In this document: in pieces, positions 34,932-46,757 of the stretch | Numbering within the stretch: position 1 is the stretch's first letter | How the letters are laid out: the number at the start of each line of letters is the position of its first letter | Assembly: GCA_027422505.1 (NCBI GenBank) | Contig: JAPQWV010000492.1 | Span: 248,001-312,000 of the forward strand | Source of the DNA: Craterostigma plantagineum | Lineage: Eukaryota > Streptophyta > Magnoliopsida > Lamiales > Linderniaceae | Direction: 5' to 3' | Length of the DNA stretch: 64,000 nucleotides | The notes under the pieces: generated by a model | Databases searched by the model: none | The model's input: the letters and a program-made list of their open reading frames with translations, nothing else | Told to the model about the DNA's origin: nothing | Program-made: the position numbers and the translations under genes

Positions 34932-36035
34932 CATGATAATTAAAGGCTACTATAAAATACTTTCTATTGATGCGGAATCAATAATCAATATGGAGCTTAT
35001 ACATCATGATAAGGTAAAATTAAACTAAAATTAAAGGAGAAATCTTGGAATATGATACGCACGGCCTTCAGGTAAATTAAAAATTAGAAAAAAAATGAAT
35101 AGAAACAGTCGAGAATTCTTATATTGAAAATAGACTTACTTACTAAGTAGACTTAAAATTTGACATGTGTTAGGTGTACATTAGAACATAGAGATTGGTG
35201 TTCACTTTCACATGGATAGAACAGGATAAATGTGCCGTATGTCAAATTTTAAGCCTATTAGGTTTATGCCGAAGTGATAGATAAGAGGCAAATTCTTGTT
35301 TGGTTCATAGGTTTAGGTTTTTTTAAATGTTAATTTAGACCATATTAGTTAGTTTGGTTCAGGGTTTATATAAAGCATATGTTTATCTATCATAGGTCTA
35401 AACTCATGTATACAGGTTTTGATACACACACCTATTCAGCTCGGTTGTTATAAACTCAATAACCAAACACACATTTTATTCTATAAATCGTACTAATTTA
35501 ATATAACTAATTTAAACCGTACTAATTTAATCCCTCATAAATATAAACTAAGGTATCAAACAAGCATACTCACTCATTAACCACTCGTATTAATAGAGTC
35601 GCAAAATTCGCCTATAGTTAGATGCATTTGAATCGAGGAAAACGGTAAGAAAAATAAAATTAGAGAGATGATTTCAACTAGTTTTTCCTTCATTTAACAC
35701 TAAGGCAAATTATTTTCCTTGGTTTCTGCTTTAAAGACTAACTTAATTTTAGTTCTCTTTTGTTTTTCTCATCTATTCTATAATCAACCAAACTAAAAAA
35801 ATAAGTTTTCTTTTTCTATTTTTTCCGTTCCTCCCTAAATTCCTTAAATCAAACACACCTTTTAAGTAGACAGTTGACCTTTTTGGTCCGTGGGCGTTAG
35901 AGAGTTTTGATGAACTATGTAATTGTAATGACGTTAGGTCTATAAATTAAGCAATTCAACAAATGTTAAATATAATGTCTAAGTTCATGATAATATTTGA
36001 CCATGCATTATTTATGAGCTATAAATTGGTTAAAG
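34932..36035. other. A/T-rich region between the solo LTR and the SIRE-like element
   Basis: No ORF, tandem array or clear element termini seen. Confidence 0.4.
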
Positions 36036-37558
36036 TGTTGGATATTTGATTCACATGTGATTATGTGATTATTTGGTGAAACTATGTGATCGCATGTTAT
36101 AGACGTCTCACATGCTAGGATATATCGTTCTGTGCTAATTATGGAAATAACGTGTGAGATATCCTACTGAGTTATATAAGGAAAATATGCTGTCTATATA
36201 TGAAAAGTGGTATATCTGTTGAAAATCGGTTATCCCTGGACGAAAATCACATTGCGATTCTTCGATGCTTTCCACTGAATTAAATGTGCAAAATCAATTT
36301 GATATATTTCCTTACACTGATTGAAATATTATATTTAGGAAAGATTTGATTTGATTGACGTGAATAAAATGCTATTATATGGTATATGCTAAAAACGGAT
36401 GTGATCTCTGAAATATGGAAAGTTGTGGCATGACATGTAAATTCGTGATAGCTGTGATCAGATCTGATATTATGTGCTAAACATGGTAAATATATTGATC
36501 TGTGCTAAATATGGAATTGATATGATGCTATCTCGTGTGCTATACATGTAAAGTAAATCTGGATTAACTTGTTCTATAAACTGATAGCAGGGAATCTCAT
36601 ATGCAAAGTTCTGTTATCAATATAATTCGTAAAAATTGAACATGCATTGAGAATGAATCTGAACCTTATATGGAATATAATCATGCATTAATGTGCTTAT
36701 GAACGCTGTGAATGTTTATTATGGGCATGATTTATTGACTGTCAAAAATTGCATGGAAAGTATGCTTGATTTGGTGATTATTATATGTTATGATTTTCCA
36801 TGTGAAGTGCTAATTGAAAAGGTTTATATATGAGCTACACCATAATTTCTAGGCACTTAGAACTTGTGAATATACGAACACGAGAGTTTTCTAGCAGAAG
36901 ATTATTATTTAGAGCCATCTCACACTTGCGATATATATGTGGCTATTTAAGCGTACATCTGTGATCACCTTCTGCCAACCTGAGCTTTAGCTTGCGTTCC
37001 ATCACTGTACGAGTGATTTATCCTGATTATCACCATCCTCCATCCATATATTCTGTCTTCGGACGTGAGCAATATACGAGGAGGCAAGGTCGACGTTTAC
37101 GCGCACGTGAAGGGAAGGACGAGTTCCGAGGGCCTTCAGTAGCGAGCTGTGTCTGTCGGGATCAGGAGATTCCGAGGAACGAAACTCGGCGTGTGGCTAG
37201 TGTGTCTAGTGTTTGACTTGTTTCACTTGTGTATTGGGCTAATCAATCGTTTTGTATCCAGCTACGGTGCATTATAGTGATTGGTCAAACACTTGGGGAG
37301 CAAACCCCGAGGAGAGGGGTAAACCCCATTTGGGGATATAACCTCTATAAAAATCATGTCTCGCAATTACTTTACAATTATTTCATTTTTGCTGTGAGAC
37401 AGACCCGACACACATCCGGCGTTACTAGGATATATCAGGAATACTCGTCACAAGCATCATTCGGCATTTCTAAGTCACTACATCTTAGGATTTGTAAAAA
37501 GAAGCATAAATTTTTATAAGCCTAATTCACCCCCCTCTTACGCACAATTTTATCTTCA
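36036..37558 (+). repeat. Probable 5' LTR of the SIRE-like element
   Basis: TGTTGGATATTTGATTCACA begins the LTR and ATCTTCA ends it, two bases before the primer-binding site. A TATATAAGG lies near 36173. The start is inferred from the TG and the family-like opening, since no second LTR is available for comparison. Confidence 0.6.
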
Positions 37559-37560
37559 TT

Positions 37561-37572
37561 TGGTATCAGAGC
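37561..37572 (+). other. Primer-binding site (initiator tRNA-Met)
   Basis: TGGTATCAGAGC is the exact 12-base complement of the initiator tRNA-Met 3' end used by most plant copia elements. Confidence 0.9.
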
Positions 37573-37618
37573 CAGGTTACTCAAACGACGGGCCTAACAA
37601 GCCTGAGTTAGAGATCTA

Positions 37619-40600
37619 ATGGCTTCTTCGAGTTTTGATTTTGCAGAGGGACAATCCCATTCCAGGCCACCACTCTTCGATGGAACCAATTATGCTATAT
37701 GGAAAAATCGTATGAAGGAATTCCTGCTTACTGCTGATTATGATCTGTGGGATATCATCACGACTGGACCCTACAATCCCAAAAAGACGGATGGAACTCG
37801 AAAGAAAGGTTCTGATTACGATGCAACAGACAAGCGAGGAATCTCCCTGAATGCCAAAGCAAAGAACATGATTGCCTGCGCGCTTACAAGAGAAGAATAC
37901 AATCGTCTGAGCTCATGTGAATCTGCCAAAGATATGTGGGACATGCTTCAAGTCACACATCCACTCGAGTTGTACAAGAAAGAATAGCCATCTTGACTCA
38001 CCAATACGAGCTATTCAAAATGGAGGACAACGAGACTATAAGCCACATGTATGTAAGATTCATGAACATTATCAATCAAATGTTCTCGTTGGGAATGAAA
38101 ATACCAGACGGTGAGAACGTGCGAAAAATCCTGAGATCTCTTCCAAGAGAATGGAATCCCAAAGTAACTGCCATTTACGAAGCAAAGGACTTGGACAAAC
38201 TTTCCATCTCGGAACTGATCGGATCCCTAACCACGCACGAGATGACTCAGATCTCCTTCAAAGAGAAACCACCAGTCCGAAATCCTCCAAACATTGCCTT
38301 CAACACTGAACAAGAAAACGACTCTGAGGGCGAAGAGGAAACTGAGGAAGACATACTGGAGCAAATCGCCATGCTGACCAGAAAATTTGAAAAATTTCAA
38401 CTAAGAAGAAAGTTCAAAGGAAACTCCAAGTTCCAACCGAGAAACAAGGGAATATCATCATCCGGTAACAATGTTCAGAAATGCTTCAAGTGTAACAAGC
38501 CAGGCCACTTCGCCTCAAACTGCCCGATGGAAAATGATGACAAAAAGTTGAAAAAGCAGAAAGCCATGGTCACAAACTGGGACTTCAAAAAATGTTATTT
38601 TATGTGACCATGTTTTAACATTAAAAATCTTCACATAAAATTAGATTATTTGGGGAAATAATTTTTTCTCACAATAACTATTATATAATGTGATGAATTT
38701 GAAGTGACGAATTATGGTAATTATGAGGAGAAATATATTTAAAGTGACGAATCTTTTGTTGCATTTATATGTTTAAATGTGAGGAAGTTCAAAATATGTG
38801 ACAAAATAGTATATCTATTGGGAGAAATATTTCGTCACAATAAGAATTTTACGCGAGGAAATTGCATTCCTCACATAGTGCCAAATGTGAGGAAATAAAA
38901 TATCGTCACATTAGGCGCGATTTGATGACACGGGCCTTCGGTGACGAGCCGGTGACGAAAATTTTTCATCACATTAAATTGTGACGAAAATTTACTCTTT
39001 TGTGTGGAAAAAAATCATCGCATAAAATTACATTTTTTGTAGTGAGGCCGGAAGTGAAGAGGAGGAAGATCTTGCCTACATGGCCGATGATGATGATCAG
39101 GTATCTTCCTCATTCACTATTAAGAAAATACTTTTTCTGAATGAACAATATGCTAGGAAGGATGAATCTCATAATAACGCCTCCTCAGTCCCTGAAGTAG
39201 ATGAGAAGGAAGAGATGTTTGAAATAATTCAAAACGCAGAAAGGAGGATTAAGTCTCTCAACTCACAAGTATAGAGATTGGTTAAGCAACGAGATGCCGT
39301 AGCTAGAGAGAAGTACCAAACGGATCTAGAAAATGAACGCTTAAAAGCCGCGCTAGAAACAGTTAAAGAAGAAAAAGCCTTGTGTAATTGTGAAGAGCTT
39401 AGGAAGCAAAATAATGATATATTTAGAGACATCTCTGTTCTTAAGAACTCTTTAGAAGAAAAAGCACGTACTGTTGATAGACTTCTTGAAGGAAAATAAA
39501 ATCTTGATATGTTACTTAGTATTCCTAGTAATGTTGGAAAATCAGGGATAAAATATTCCATACCTCAGGAACATGTTGCACCATCTACTGTTAAAAAGCC
39601 TAAGTGTTTTTCATGCGGTCGTCATGGTCATTATGCTAACAACTGTTTTTTGAAGTGAGCTGATAAGTCTAGATATGTCTGGGCACGGTTCCTGATTATC
39701 AAGCTTCTAACACTGGCCAGCCTGGAGATCACAGTCTGTGAAACATGATATATCACGTGTTAACAGGAGTTATTTTGCTACTAACGCTTTAGGACCCAAT
39801 CAAAGTTGGGCACCTCAGAAAAGAACTGATTCATGCAGGTACAAAGAAGAAAATCCAGCAAGAAGTGGTACCTCGACAGTGGGTGTTCCCACCATATGAC
39901 AGGTGATATCAGTAAGTTTGTGTCGGTGAAAGCATATGATGGAGGATATGTCTCATACACCGACAACACATAAGATTATTGAGGTTGGAATTGTCGATAA
40001 CACTTTACATACTACTATAGATTACGTATGGTTAGTTAAGAATCTAGAACATAACATCATTAGCATTAGTTACTTATGTGACAAAGGTCATACGGTTACT
40101 TTTGAAAATGATAAGTGTGTCGTTAGAAATGATAATAAGGTGTTATTTAGTACATCTAGGGATAGTAATATCTACTATATGACTCTTGATGATGTCACTG
40201 ATCAGAATGCCAAGTGCTTAGTAGTTACACAGGATAACACCTGGTTATGGCACAGACACTTAGGACATGCCAACATGGAATTCCTGTCTCATATTACAAG
40301 CAATGCACTGGTACGAGGTGTTCCTGAGATAAAGTTCGTCAAGGACAAAACATGCAAGGCGTGCCAAATGGGTAAGCAGACCAAAACATCGTTCAAAGAA
40401 AAGAATGTGATATCCACATCTAGTCCGCTGGAACTGCTTCATCTCGACCTTTTTGGTCCTGTTCAGACGATGTCTCTACGAGGTAAAAGATACGCCTTTG
40501 TCATTGTTGATGATTATTCAAGGTATACATGGGTGATATTCCTTGCACATAAGAATGAGGCATTAGATAACTTTGCATCGCTAGTAAGAGACTTGAAAAT

Positions 40601-41650
40601 GAAAAAGAAATGAATCTACGTAGGATATGTTATAATGGATTAGAATTTGATAGTAAGTCATTTGCATCATCTGTAATCAATATGGATATAGTCATAACTT
40701 CTTTGCTCCTATAACTCCCCAACAGAACGGTGTAGTTGAATGAAAAAAGGATTATAGGAAATGGCTAGATCTATGTTACATGAGATTGATATTCCTAAAC
40801 AGTTCTGCGCGGAAGCTGTTAGTACAGCTTGTTATGTGTCTAATCGTGTAGGCCGATATTAAAGAAAACCTCTTATGAAATCTAGCATGGTAGAACTCCA
40901 AATATAGGTTACTTTGTGTTTAGATGTAAATGTTTTATCTTGAACGATGGAGATAAGAGAGGAAAATTTGACTCTAAGTTAGATGAAGGGATATCCTTGG
41001 TTACAGTCTTCATTCGGCATATCGTGTTTATAATAAGAGGAAACAGACTTTTCAGGAATCTATACATGTTACTTTCTATGAGATACCTAAAGCAGATGCT
41101 ACTGATGAGGAATGTATAGATTTTCCATGTGCAGAATTACAGGGTACTGAAAAAACAAAGGCAGATATTCCAAAAGACGAGAACACTGATACACTGGAAC
41201 CAGAAGCTGATCAACAACAACGCAGAAAATTCAAACATGCTTCAGTCATCCAACAGATTAAGTTATAGGGAATATCACATCTGGAATCAAAACTCGAGCA
41301 ACTGCACGAAATCAGGATACGTTGGAATCCCACGATGTACTGCTCTCAATGATGGAACCAAAAATAGTTCATAAAGCTCTAGACGGTATATCATGGGTCT
41401 CTGGCATGGAGGATGAGTTATCTCAGTTCGAAAAGAGCCAAGTGTGGACACTCGTAGAGAGACCAGACGAAAAATCCATCATAGGAACCAAAATGGGTCT
41501 TCCGCAACAAACTCGACGAACACGGTAATATCACCAGAAACAAAGCGAGGTTAGTTGCGAAAGGTTTTTCTCAGGAGGAAGGTATTGATTTCGATGAAAC
41601 TTTTGATCCAGTAGCTTGACTAGAGTCCATACGTGTCTTACTTGCTGATA
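37619..41650 (+). pseudogene. gag-pol of the SIRE-like copia element, broken
   Basis: Gag starts MASSSFDFAEGQSHSRPPLF, changes frame near 37970, and continues to a CCHC knuckle (CFKCNKPGHFASNC). After the CACTA-type insert it resumes with an acidic and coiled-coil part (39080-39500), then a second knuckle (CFSCGRHGHYANNC) that is cut by a stop. The protease site WYLDSGCSHHMTG is at about 39865 and the integrase HHCC region (LWHRHLGHANMEF … CKACQMG) at about 40245. The integrase core (DLFGPVQTMSLRGKRYAFVI) ends in a stop at 40611. A decayed RT start ([16 protein letters not shown] … [18 protein letters not shown]) is the last recognisable part. At least six disruptions are present. Confidence 0.82.
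38581..39044. mobile_element. CACTA-type miniature element in the SIRE gag, 464 bp
   Basis: The right end, reverse-complemented, reads CACTACAAAAAATGTAATTT. The left end reads GACTTCAAAAAATGTTATTT, so the terminal CACTA is mutated on the left. Subterminal GTGACGAAA/TCGTCAC words recur on both sides. The gag frame on the left (…KAMVTNWD) and an acidic gag segment on the right (GSEEEEDLAYMADDDD) are separated by it. The flanking trinucleotides are TGG and AGG, close to but not a perfect 3-bp duplication. No ORF inside. Confidence 0.75.
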
Positions 41651-41689
41651 AATGAAATTTATATTAAATTTTGTACCACATAAATGAAA

Positions 41690-43957
41690 ATTTGCATTTC
41701 TTGAATTTGGCGTAGAGCTGTTTCTCACGCAAGGTTCCTCAGACGATTGGTAAGTGACTCTCGTGTTCTTCTTTCGTCTTAGAATAGATCAGAATGTCGT
41801 CAATAAAGACGATTACGAAGCGGTCGAGATAGTCTTTAAAGACTCGGTTCATAAGATCCATAAAAGCAGCAGGGGCATTAGTCAGTCCGAAGGGCATGAC
41901 CAAAAACTCGTAATGGCCGTACCTCGTACTGAACGCCGTTTTAGGAAAATTTGTCTCCCTGATCTTTAACTGATGGTATCCCGAACGGAGATCGATTTTT
42001 GAGAATACCGTAGCATCCTGTAGTTGGTCGAATAGATCATCGATCCTCGGTAACGGGTATTTATTCTTGATCGTGATCTTGTTCAATTCCCGATAGTCGA
42101 TACATAGTCGCATCGACCCATCTTTCTTTCGCACGAATAGGACTGGTGCTCCCCACGGTGAAAAGCTGGGCTGAATAAACCCTTTCTGCAACGAGTCCTC
42201 TAGCTGTTCCTTCAATTCTTTCAGTTCGTTCGGCGCTAGTCGATAAGGAGCTTTAGAGATTGGGGCGGACCCCGGCATCAGATCTATTGTAAACTGTATT
42301 TCTCGATCAGGGGGTAACCCCGGGAGATCATCGGGAAATACAACAATATACTCATTGACTATCGGTACGTCCTTCAGTTCTGGCTGAGGTAACTCCTCTG
42401 CCTTCACTGCATATACGAGATAAGACTCACAACGGACCTCAACAGTCGTTGAGCCTTCAGCGCAGAGATTCGCGGAATATGATTCAAAGTAGTTTTTCCC
42501 GAAAAAGTGAACACCTCTTCTTCGGGCAGTTGAAATTTTACGACCTTCTTGTGACAATCTATAATGGCTCCATATCTCGAGAGCCAATCCATCCCAAAGA
42601 TAACATCATAGTCGTTCATTGGGATCACAATCAGGTCGACGCTCAGATCTCTACCCTCAATGTTAACGGAGCATCCTTCCAGCACTTGGTTAGTGCGCGT
42701 CGGATCACCGTATGGTAGGGTAACTATGTAATTGCATTCAGATAAGGTAGGAGAAACTCCCACTTTTTCCACATATTTGGCCGACACGAATGAATGTGTA
42801 GCCCCAGAGTCAATTAACACAGAAGTTGGCACGTTATAGATAGTCAACGTACCCGTTACTACGGAAGGATTTGCTTCGGCCTCCTCATTCGTTAGAGTAA
42901 AAACTCGTGCTGGCACTGGAGGTGGTCGAATCAATGGTTGATTCGGGACTTGATGCACATTCACATGACACGTCCTGGCATAGTGTCCAACCTTTCCGCA
43001 TCGAAAACAATGTGGAGTACGACATACGCCAAAGTGATAGCGTCCGCATTATTGACACTGTTGTCTGGTATTCGGAGGTCGGTTTGGAATATTAACTGGT
43101 CCATGATTTGGTCTTGGTCGCCAATTCTGTTGACCCTATTGATTCCCGCGATAATTTGGTCCCTTGCCGAAAAATTGGCGTTTCTGGTTCCCTCCTCCTT
43201 ATTGTCCTTCTGTTCTCCGCTTAGCATCCTGCACCTTTGTAACTCTGCTCTCCGCCTGCTCCGCTAGGATTGGTCGTTCAGCGATACGGGCATAAGTCTT
43301 CCCTTCCGTATCGTACATGCTTACGCTCCGGAAGATCTCGGGTCTGAGACCCTCCAAGAAACGTTCTATCTTCAGCTCGTCAGTGGCCACGATATGTGGT
43401 GCAAACCTAGACAACTGCTCGAACTTACGGATACAGTCTGCTACAGACATCCCTCCTTGCTTCAGATTAATAAATTCATTTAGCTTCTGCGCTCGATCTG
43501 GCGCCGTGAAGTATTTTCCTCGGAAGAGTGTCTTAAACCTCTCCCAGGTCATCATAGTGGAATCCTCGAGTAACTGGATGGTGTCCCACCAGTAGCCCGC
43601 GTTCCCACGTAACATGTAGGTGGCACATGTCACCTTCTCAGTATCGGGTAGGTGGCTAACGCGAAACATATTCTCGATGGTTCTAAGCCAATCCTCCGCA
43701 TAGGTAGGATCAGCGGCTTCCTCGAAGGCAAGGGGATTTAATCTTCGGAACCTCTCCCCGGCAGCTTCTGTACGTTCTAGGCCAGGGGATGAGTGACGTT
43801 CCGAGGAATTTTGACGATGGATGAGATCATTAATCTGATCGGACTGCCGTCGAATCAGATCAATTAACTGATGAATTGTAGAGCGGTCCTCATTCGGTGG
43901 GGATTCGGAACCCGCCCTACGACTAGTTTCACCCACTTCTCTACGTGTCCTTGGCAT
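41690..43957 (-). pseudogene. gag-protease-RT of the Tekay-like element, frame-broken and truncated
   Basis: Gag (ATG at 43957) contains DPTYAEDWLRTIENMF and WERFKTLFRGKYF. A zinc knuckle, CFRCGKVGHYARTC, lies near 43000 in another frame. The protease site LIDSGATHSFVS is at about 42790. RT is seen at 41740-42290 with [27 protein letters not shown] and the catalytic [10 protein letters not shown]. Frame changes occur near 43210, 42970 and 42450, and a TGA follows shortly after RT. The reading frame beyond (LREKQLYAKF) ends at the junction with the SIRE-like element. Confidence 0.87.
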
Positions 43958-44104
43958 TTTTAACTAGTTCTACAAGCATTCATAGAAAACATGTTTATTA
44001 AGTAACACGTAATCACATAACCAATCTTTAAACTTACAGGCCAGGCTGGTTCTCCAGGCTTTTGAGCGGCAGTACATGGACAGTCTTCAGAATCTAAAGC
44101 CTAC

Positions 44105-44116
44105 GCTCTGATACCA
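44105..44116 (-). other. Primer-binding site of the Tekay-like element
   Basis: On the minus strand this reads TGGTATCAGAGC, complementary to initiator tRNA-Met. It lies four bases from the inferred LTR end. Confidence 0.85.
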
Positions 44117-44120
44117 CCTA

Positions 44121-45302
44121 TGGCGACCCTACTTCTCTAATTAAGATTAGTGGCGGATTTCCGCAACGTAAGCCGCGGAAGGCCCGTCTAATTAAAACTT
44201 TTTCCTAGAATAATATACATTACGACAAAATGTCATCCACATAGTCAGTCTATACAAAAGCGGTAGCCCCAAAATAATAAAATAGCAAAAACCCTAACGC
44301 CGCTCCACAGGTCGCATCCATGTACCGCCCCGCCCTCAAAAGTCCGTGGAGCACCGCCACCAGCTGCCTCAGTCTCGAATCAGTACCTACAACACGTATC
44401 AGCGTCAGACTCAGTACCTACAACACGTAAACACTGAGCACTTTGCCCGGTAGGTGAATAAAATGCATGTATGCAAGTGTGCACTCAAACCCAATCCCAA
44501 TATCTCACAACATGATATGATGCACACTCTTTCTTTTCCCACATTCCTATTTCACACAATACAGGGCCCTAGATTAGGCTCACGCGCGCAATAAATATCG
44601 TGGGTGGTCACGTGATCACACCCGAATCCAATGTCATGGGTGGTTAAACCCGTATCCGTAAGTCATGGGCGATAACGCCCGTATCCATATATATATATAT
44701 ATATATATCATGGGTGATAACACCCGTATCCCTTCTGGCGGTGTGCACCTCCAACCGAGCACGTTCGAGTAGACAGATCGACCACGTCTGTCTCCGCCAG
44801 GAATCCTGTGAGCCCAATCGGTCACAAATATTCTCAATCTACCCCATGTACCAACATCTCGAATCATCACCGTCTCAATACGGTGGAAATCATCTTTTAG
44901 TCTGACGTGAAATGCACGTGCCATGCATATAATCGCAATAACATATAAAAACATGATTCACATGAAACGTACGTAAAACATATAAATCACATAACCACAT
45001 GAAAACACATAATTGTGTTTACGTATTGTAGATGGATGATCCACCTACCTGTCCTCCCGATATCGCTAAATGAGAGGTCTGATGGAATCCCTATAAGTCG
45101 ATTCTCTGAATAAATAAATATTATTATATCAGTATATTTGCTAAACTGTATAAGTTTTAAGTTCCCAAACTCTAATTATAGAAAACCCTAAAATATTGAA
45201 AACCCTAGATATAGCAAAATTCTAAAATACCAAAAATTTATTAATTAAAACACAATGTCGAAATATTTATACAATTATCGAGGTCTTTATAAATTTCGAG
45301 AT

Positions 45303-45333
<31 letters not shown>

Positions 45334-46757
45334 ACTAATGTCCAAAACATCAACCATATCGACATTCTATAAATGTCGATAGAAATGTCGAGTATATTGA
45401 AAATGTCGAGCTCCTTTGTAAAACAAATAATATCGAGACCTTATTATAGGTTATGAAAATGTCGAGACTTCTTAGTAAATGTCGAGACTATAATTATAAT
45501 GTGAAATGTTGTGAAATGTCGAGACTTCTTAGGATAAAATGTCGAGACAGCATAATAGAAAATATCGAGATTTTACTTACTAACTCTATAAGATGTCGAA
45601 CATTTACAAATGTCGAGGTCCTTTGTCGGGAAACAAATGTCGAGACCTTACACATATCGAGGTCTTCTTATTACATATATGTCTCGACTTCTATCTGCTA
45701 TGCAGTTCGACATCTTCCTATCACTATCATGTATCGACATTTATATACATCTCGACATATTCAAAACATTTGAAGACACACGCAACTTTGTCGAGATTGT
45801 TCTAATCCTTATGAATATGCATACTAAATCTAGATTGTAGAATAACTATACCAACGTTCATATAAGTCCTAGGATATTGAAAATAAATATCGTATATTAA
45901 GCTTCAAAAGTTAGGGTTTTCTACCAAAATCATCCTAAGTCATATTCTCGATAACCTTGAGGACTTCAATTCACATATAATTCCATAAACACAGTCATGA
46001 ATAAAACCTAAGAATATAAACTCCTAGCATGATTAATCCGTTTGTACAGCTCAAGGTGAATTATTCAATTACTTAATTACTTCAGTATTTCGAAACCTTC
46101 TCAAATCATAAGCTGAAAATTAAAATTATATGAAGTATGACTCGACTTTAATATATTGAGTTATAAGATTTCAATGTGATAAATAGCTTACCTAGCTCAC
46201 GTTTGGAACAGCTTGTCGAAATTTCCTTCCACCCTTAATGAAGCTCTTTCTCTCTTTTATGTTCCTTTAATTTCGTTTTTCTGTTATTGAGAGTTCTCGT
46301 GGTTTGGTTTGATGATATATAATTTGTCATGTCATTATGTTGGGAAATGAGACAATAAAGACATGTAGGTGACGTTGTTTACCACCATTCCAAGCAACAT
46401 TGATCTATATCCCATTCTTTTCCCAGGCTTTAAGTAATTCCCTATCTACTTGGGCCTAAAATCATTAAACTTCGGGTCTATGTTTCGAATGGTAGAAGTA
46501 GTCCAACCCAAAATTATCCTAATTGTGTTAATTGTGTTTAATTCTTTGACCAACTTTGCAATAAATTCGAAATATTAAAATTTCAAATTTTCGATGCATA
46601 CTTAACTTTCGTTATCGAGTTTCAAAAAAATCATTCGAAACTAACCTAGCTTATATTTTTGCTCCAAATTTTTAAATTTCCGTACTAATATACCTAGTTC
46701 ACAAAATTTACATAACTAATTACATCAAAATCCCGTATTAATTCTACGGGTATTACA
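44121..46757 (-). repeat. 5' LTR of the Tekay-like element, 2,637 bp
   Basis: On the minus strand it begins TGTAATACCCGTAG and ends GTCGCCA just before the primer-binding site. It contains AT microsatellites (44690-44708 and 45300-45335) and a dense cluster of TGTCGAGA words. The right boundary is supported because Athila-like gag sequence begins immediately after it. Confidence 0.75.
45245..45815. repeat. Cluster of TGTCGAGA/TCTCGACA words in the Tekay-like LTR
   Basis: About 25 copies of the core TGTCGA or ATCGAG lie in 570 bases, spaced irregularly (15-50 bases). They are mainly in one orientation in the left two thirds and mainly inverted at the right end. The small ORFs across it (MSRLL..., CRDY...) reflect the repeated word. 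Confidence 0.8.

Larger units (their letters stand above)
36036..41680 (+). mobile_element. SIRE/Maximus-like Ty1-copia element, 3'-truncated
   Basis: A probable 5' LTR, a perfect 12-base primer-binding site, gag, protease, integrase and the start of RT follow in the copia order on the plus strand. The element stops within RT near 41650-41690, where minus-strand Ty3 sequence begins. No 3' LTR is present. A CACTA-type miniature element sits in gag. Two zinc knuckles and a long coiled-coil gag are usual in the SIRE lineage. Confidence 0.8.
41690..46757 (-). mobile_element. Tekay/Del-like Ty3 retrotransposon, truncated in RT
   Basis: On the minus strand: LTR, primer-binding site, gag, protease, RT. 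The element is cut off shortly after RT (about 41690), so RNase H, integrase, chromodomain and 3' LTR are missing. The gag type and the LTR start TGTAATACCCGTAGAATTAA fit the chromovirus Tekay/Del lineage. On its right side the LTR abuts Athila-like gag sequence, so it was probably inserted into that element. Confidence 0.82.
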
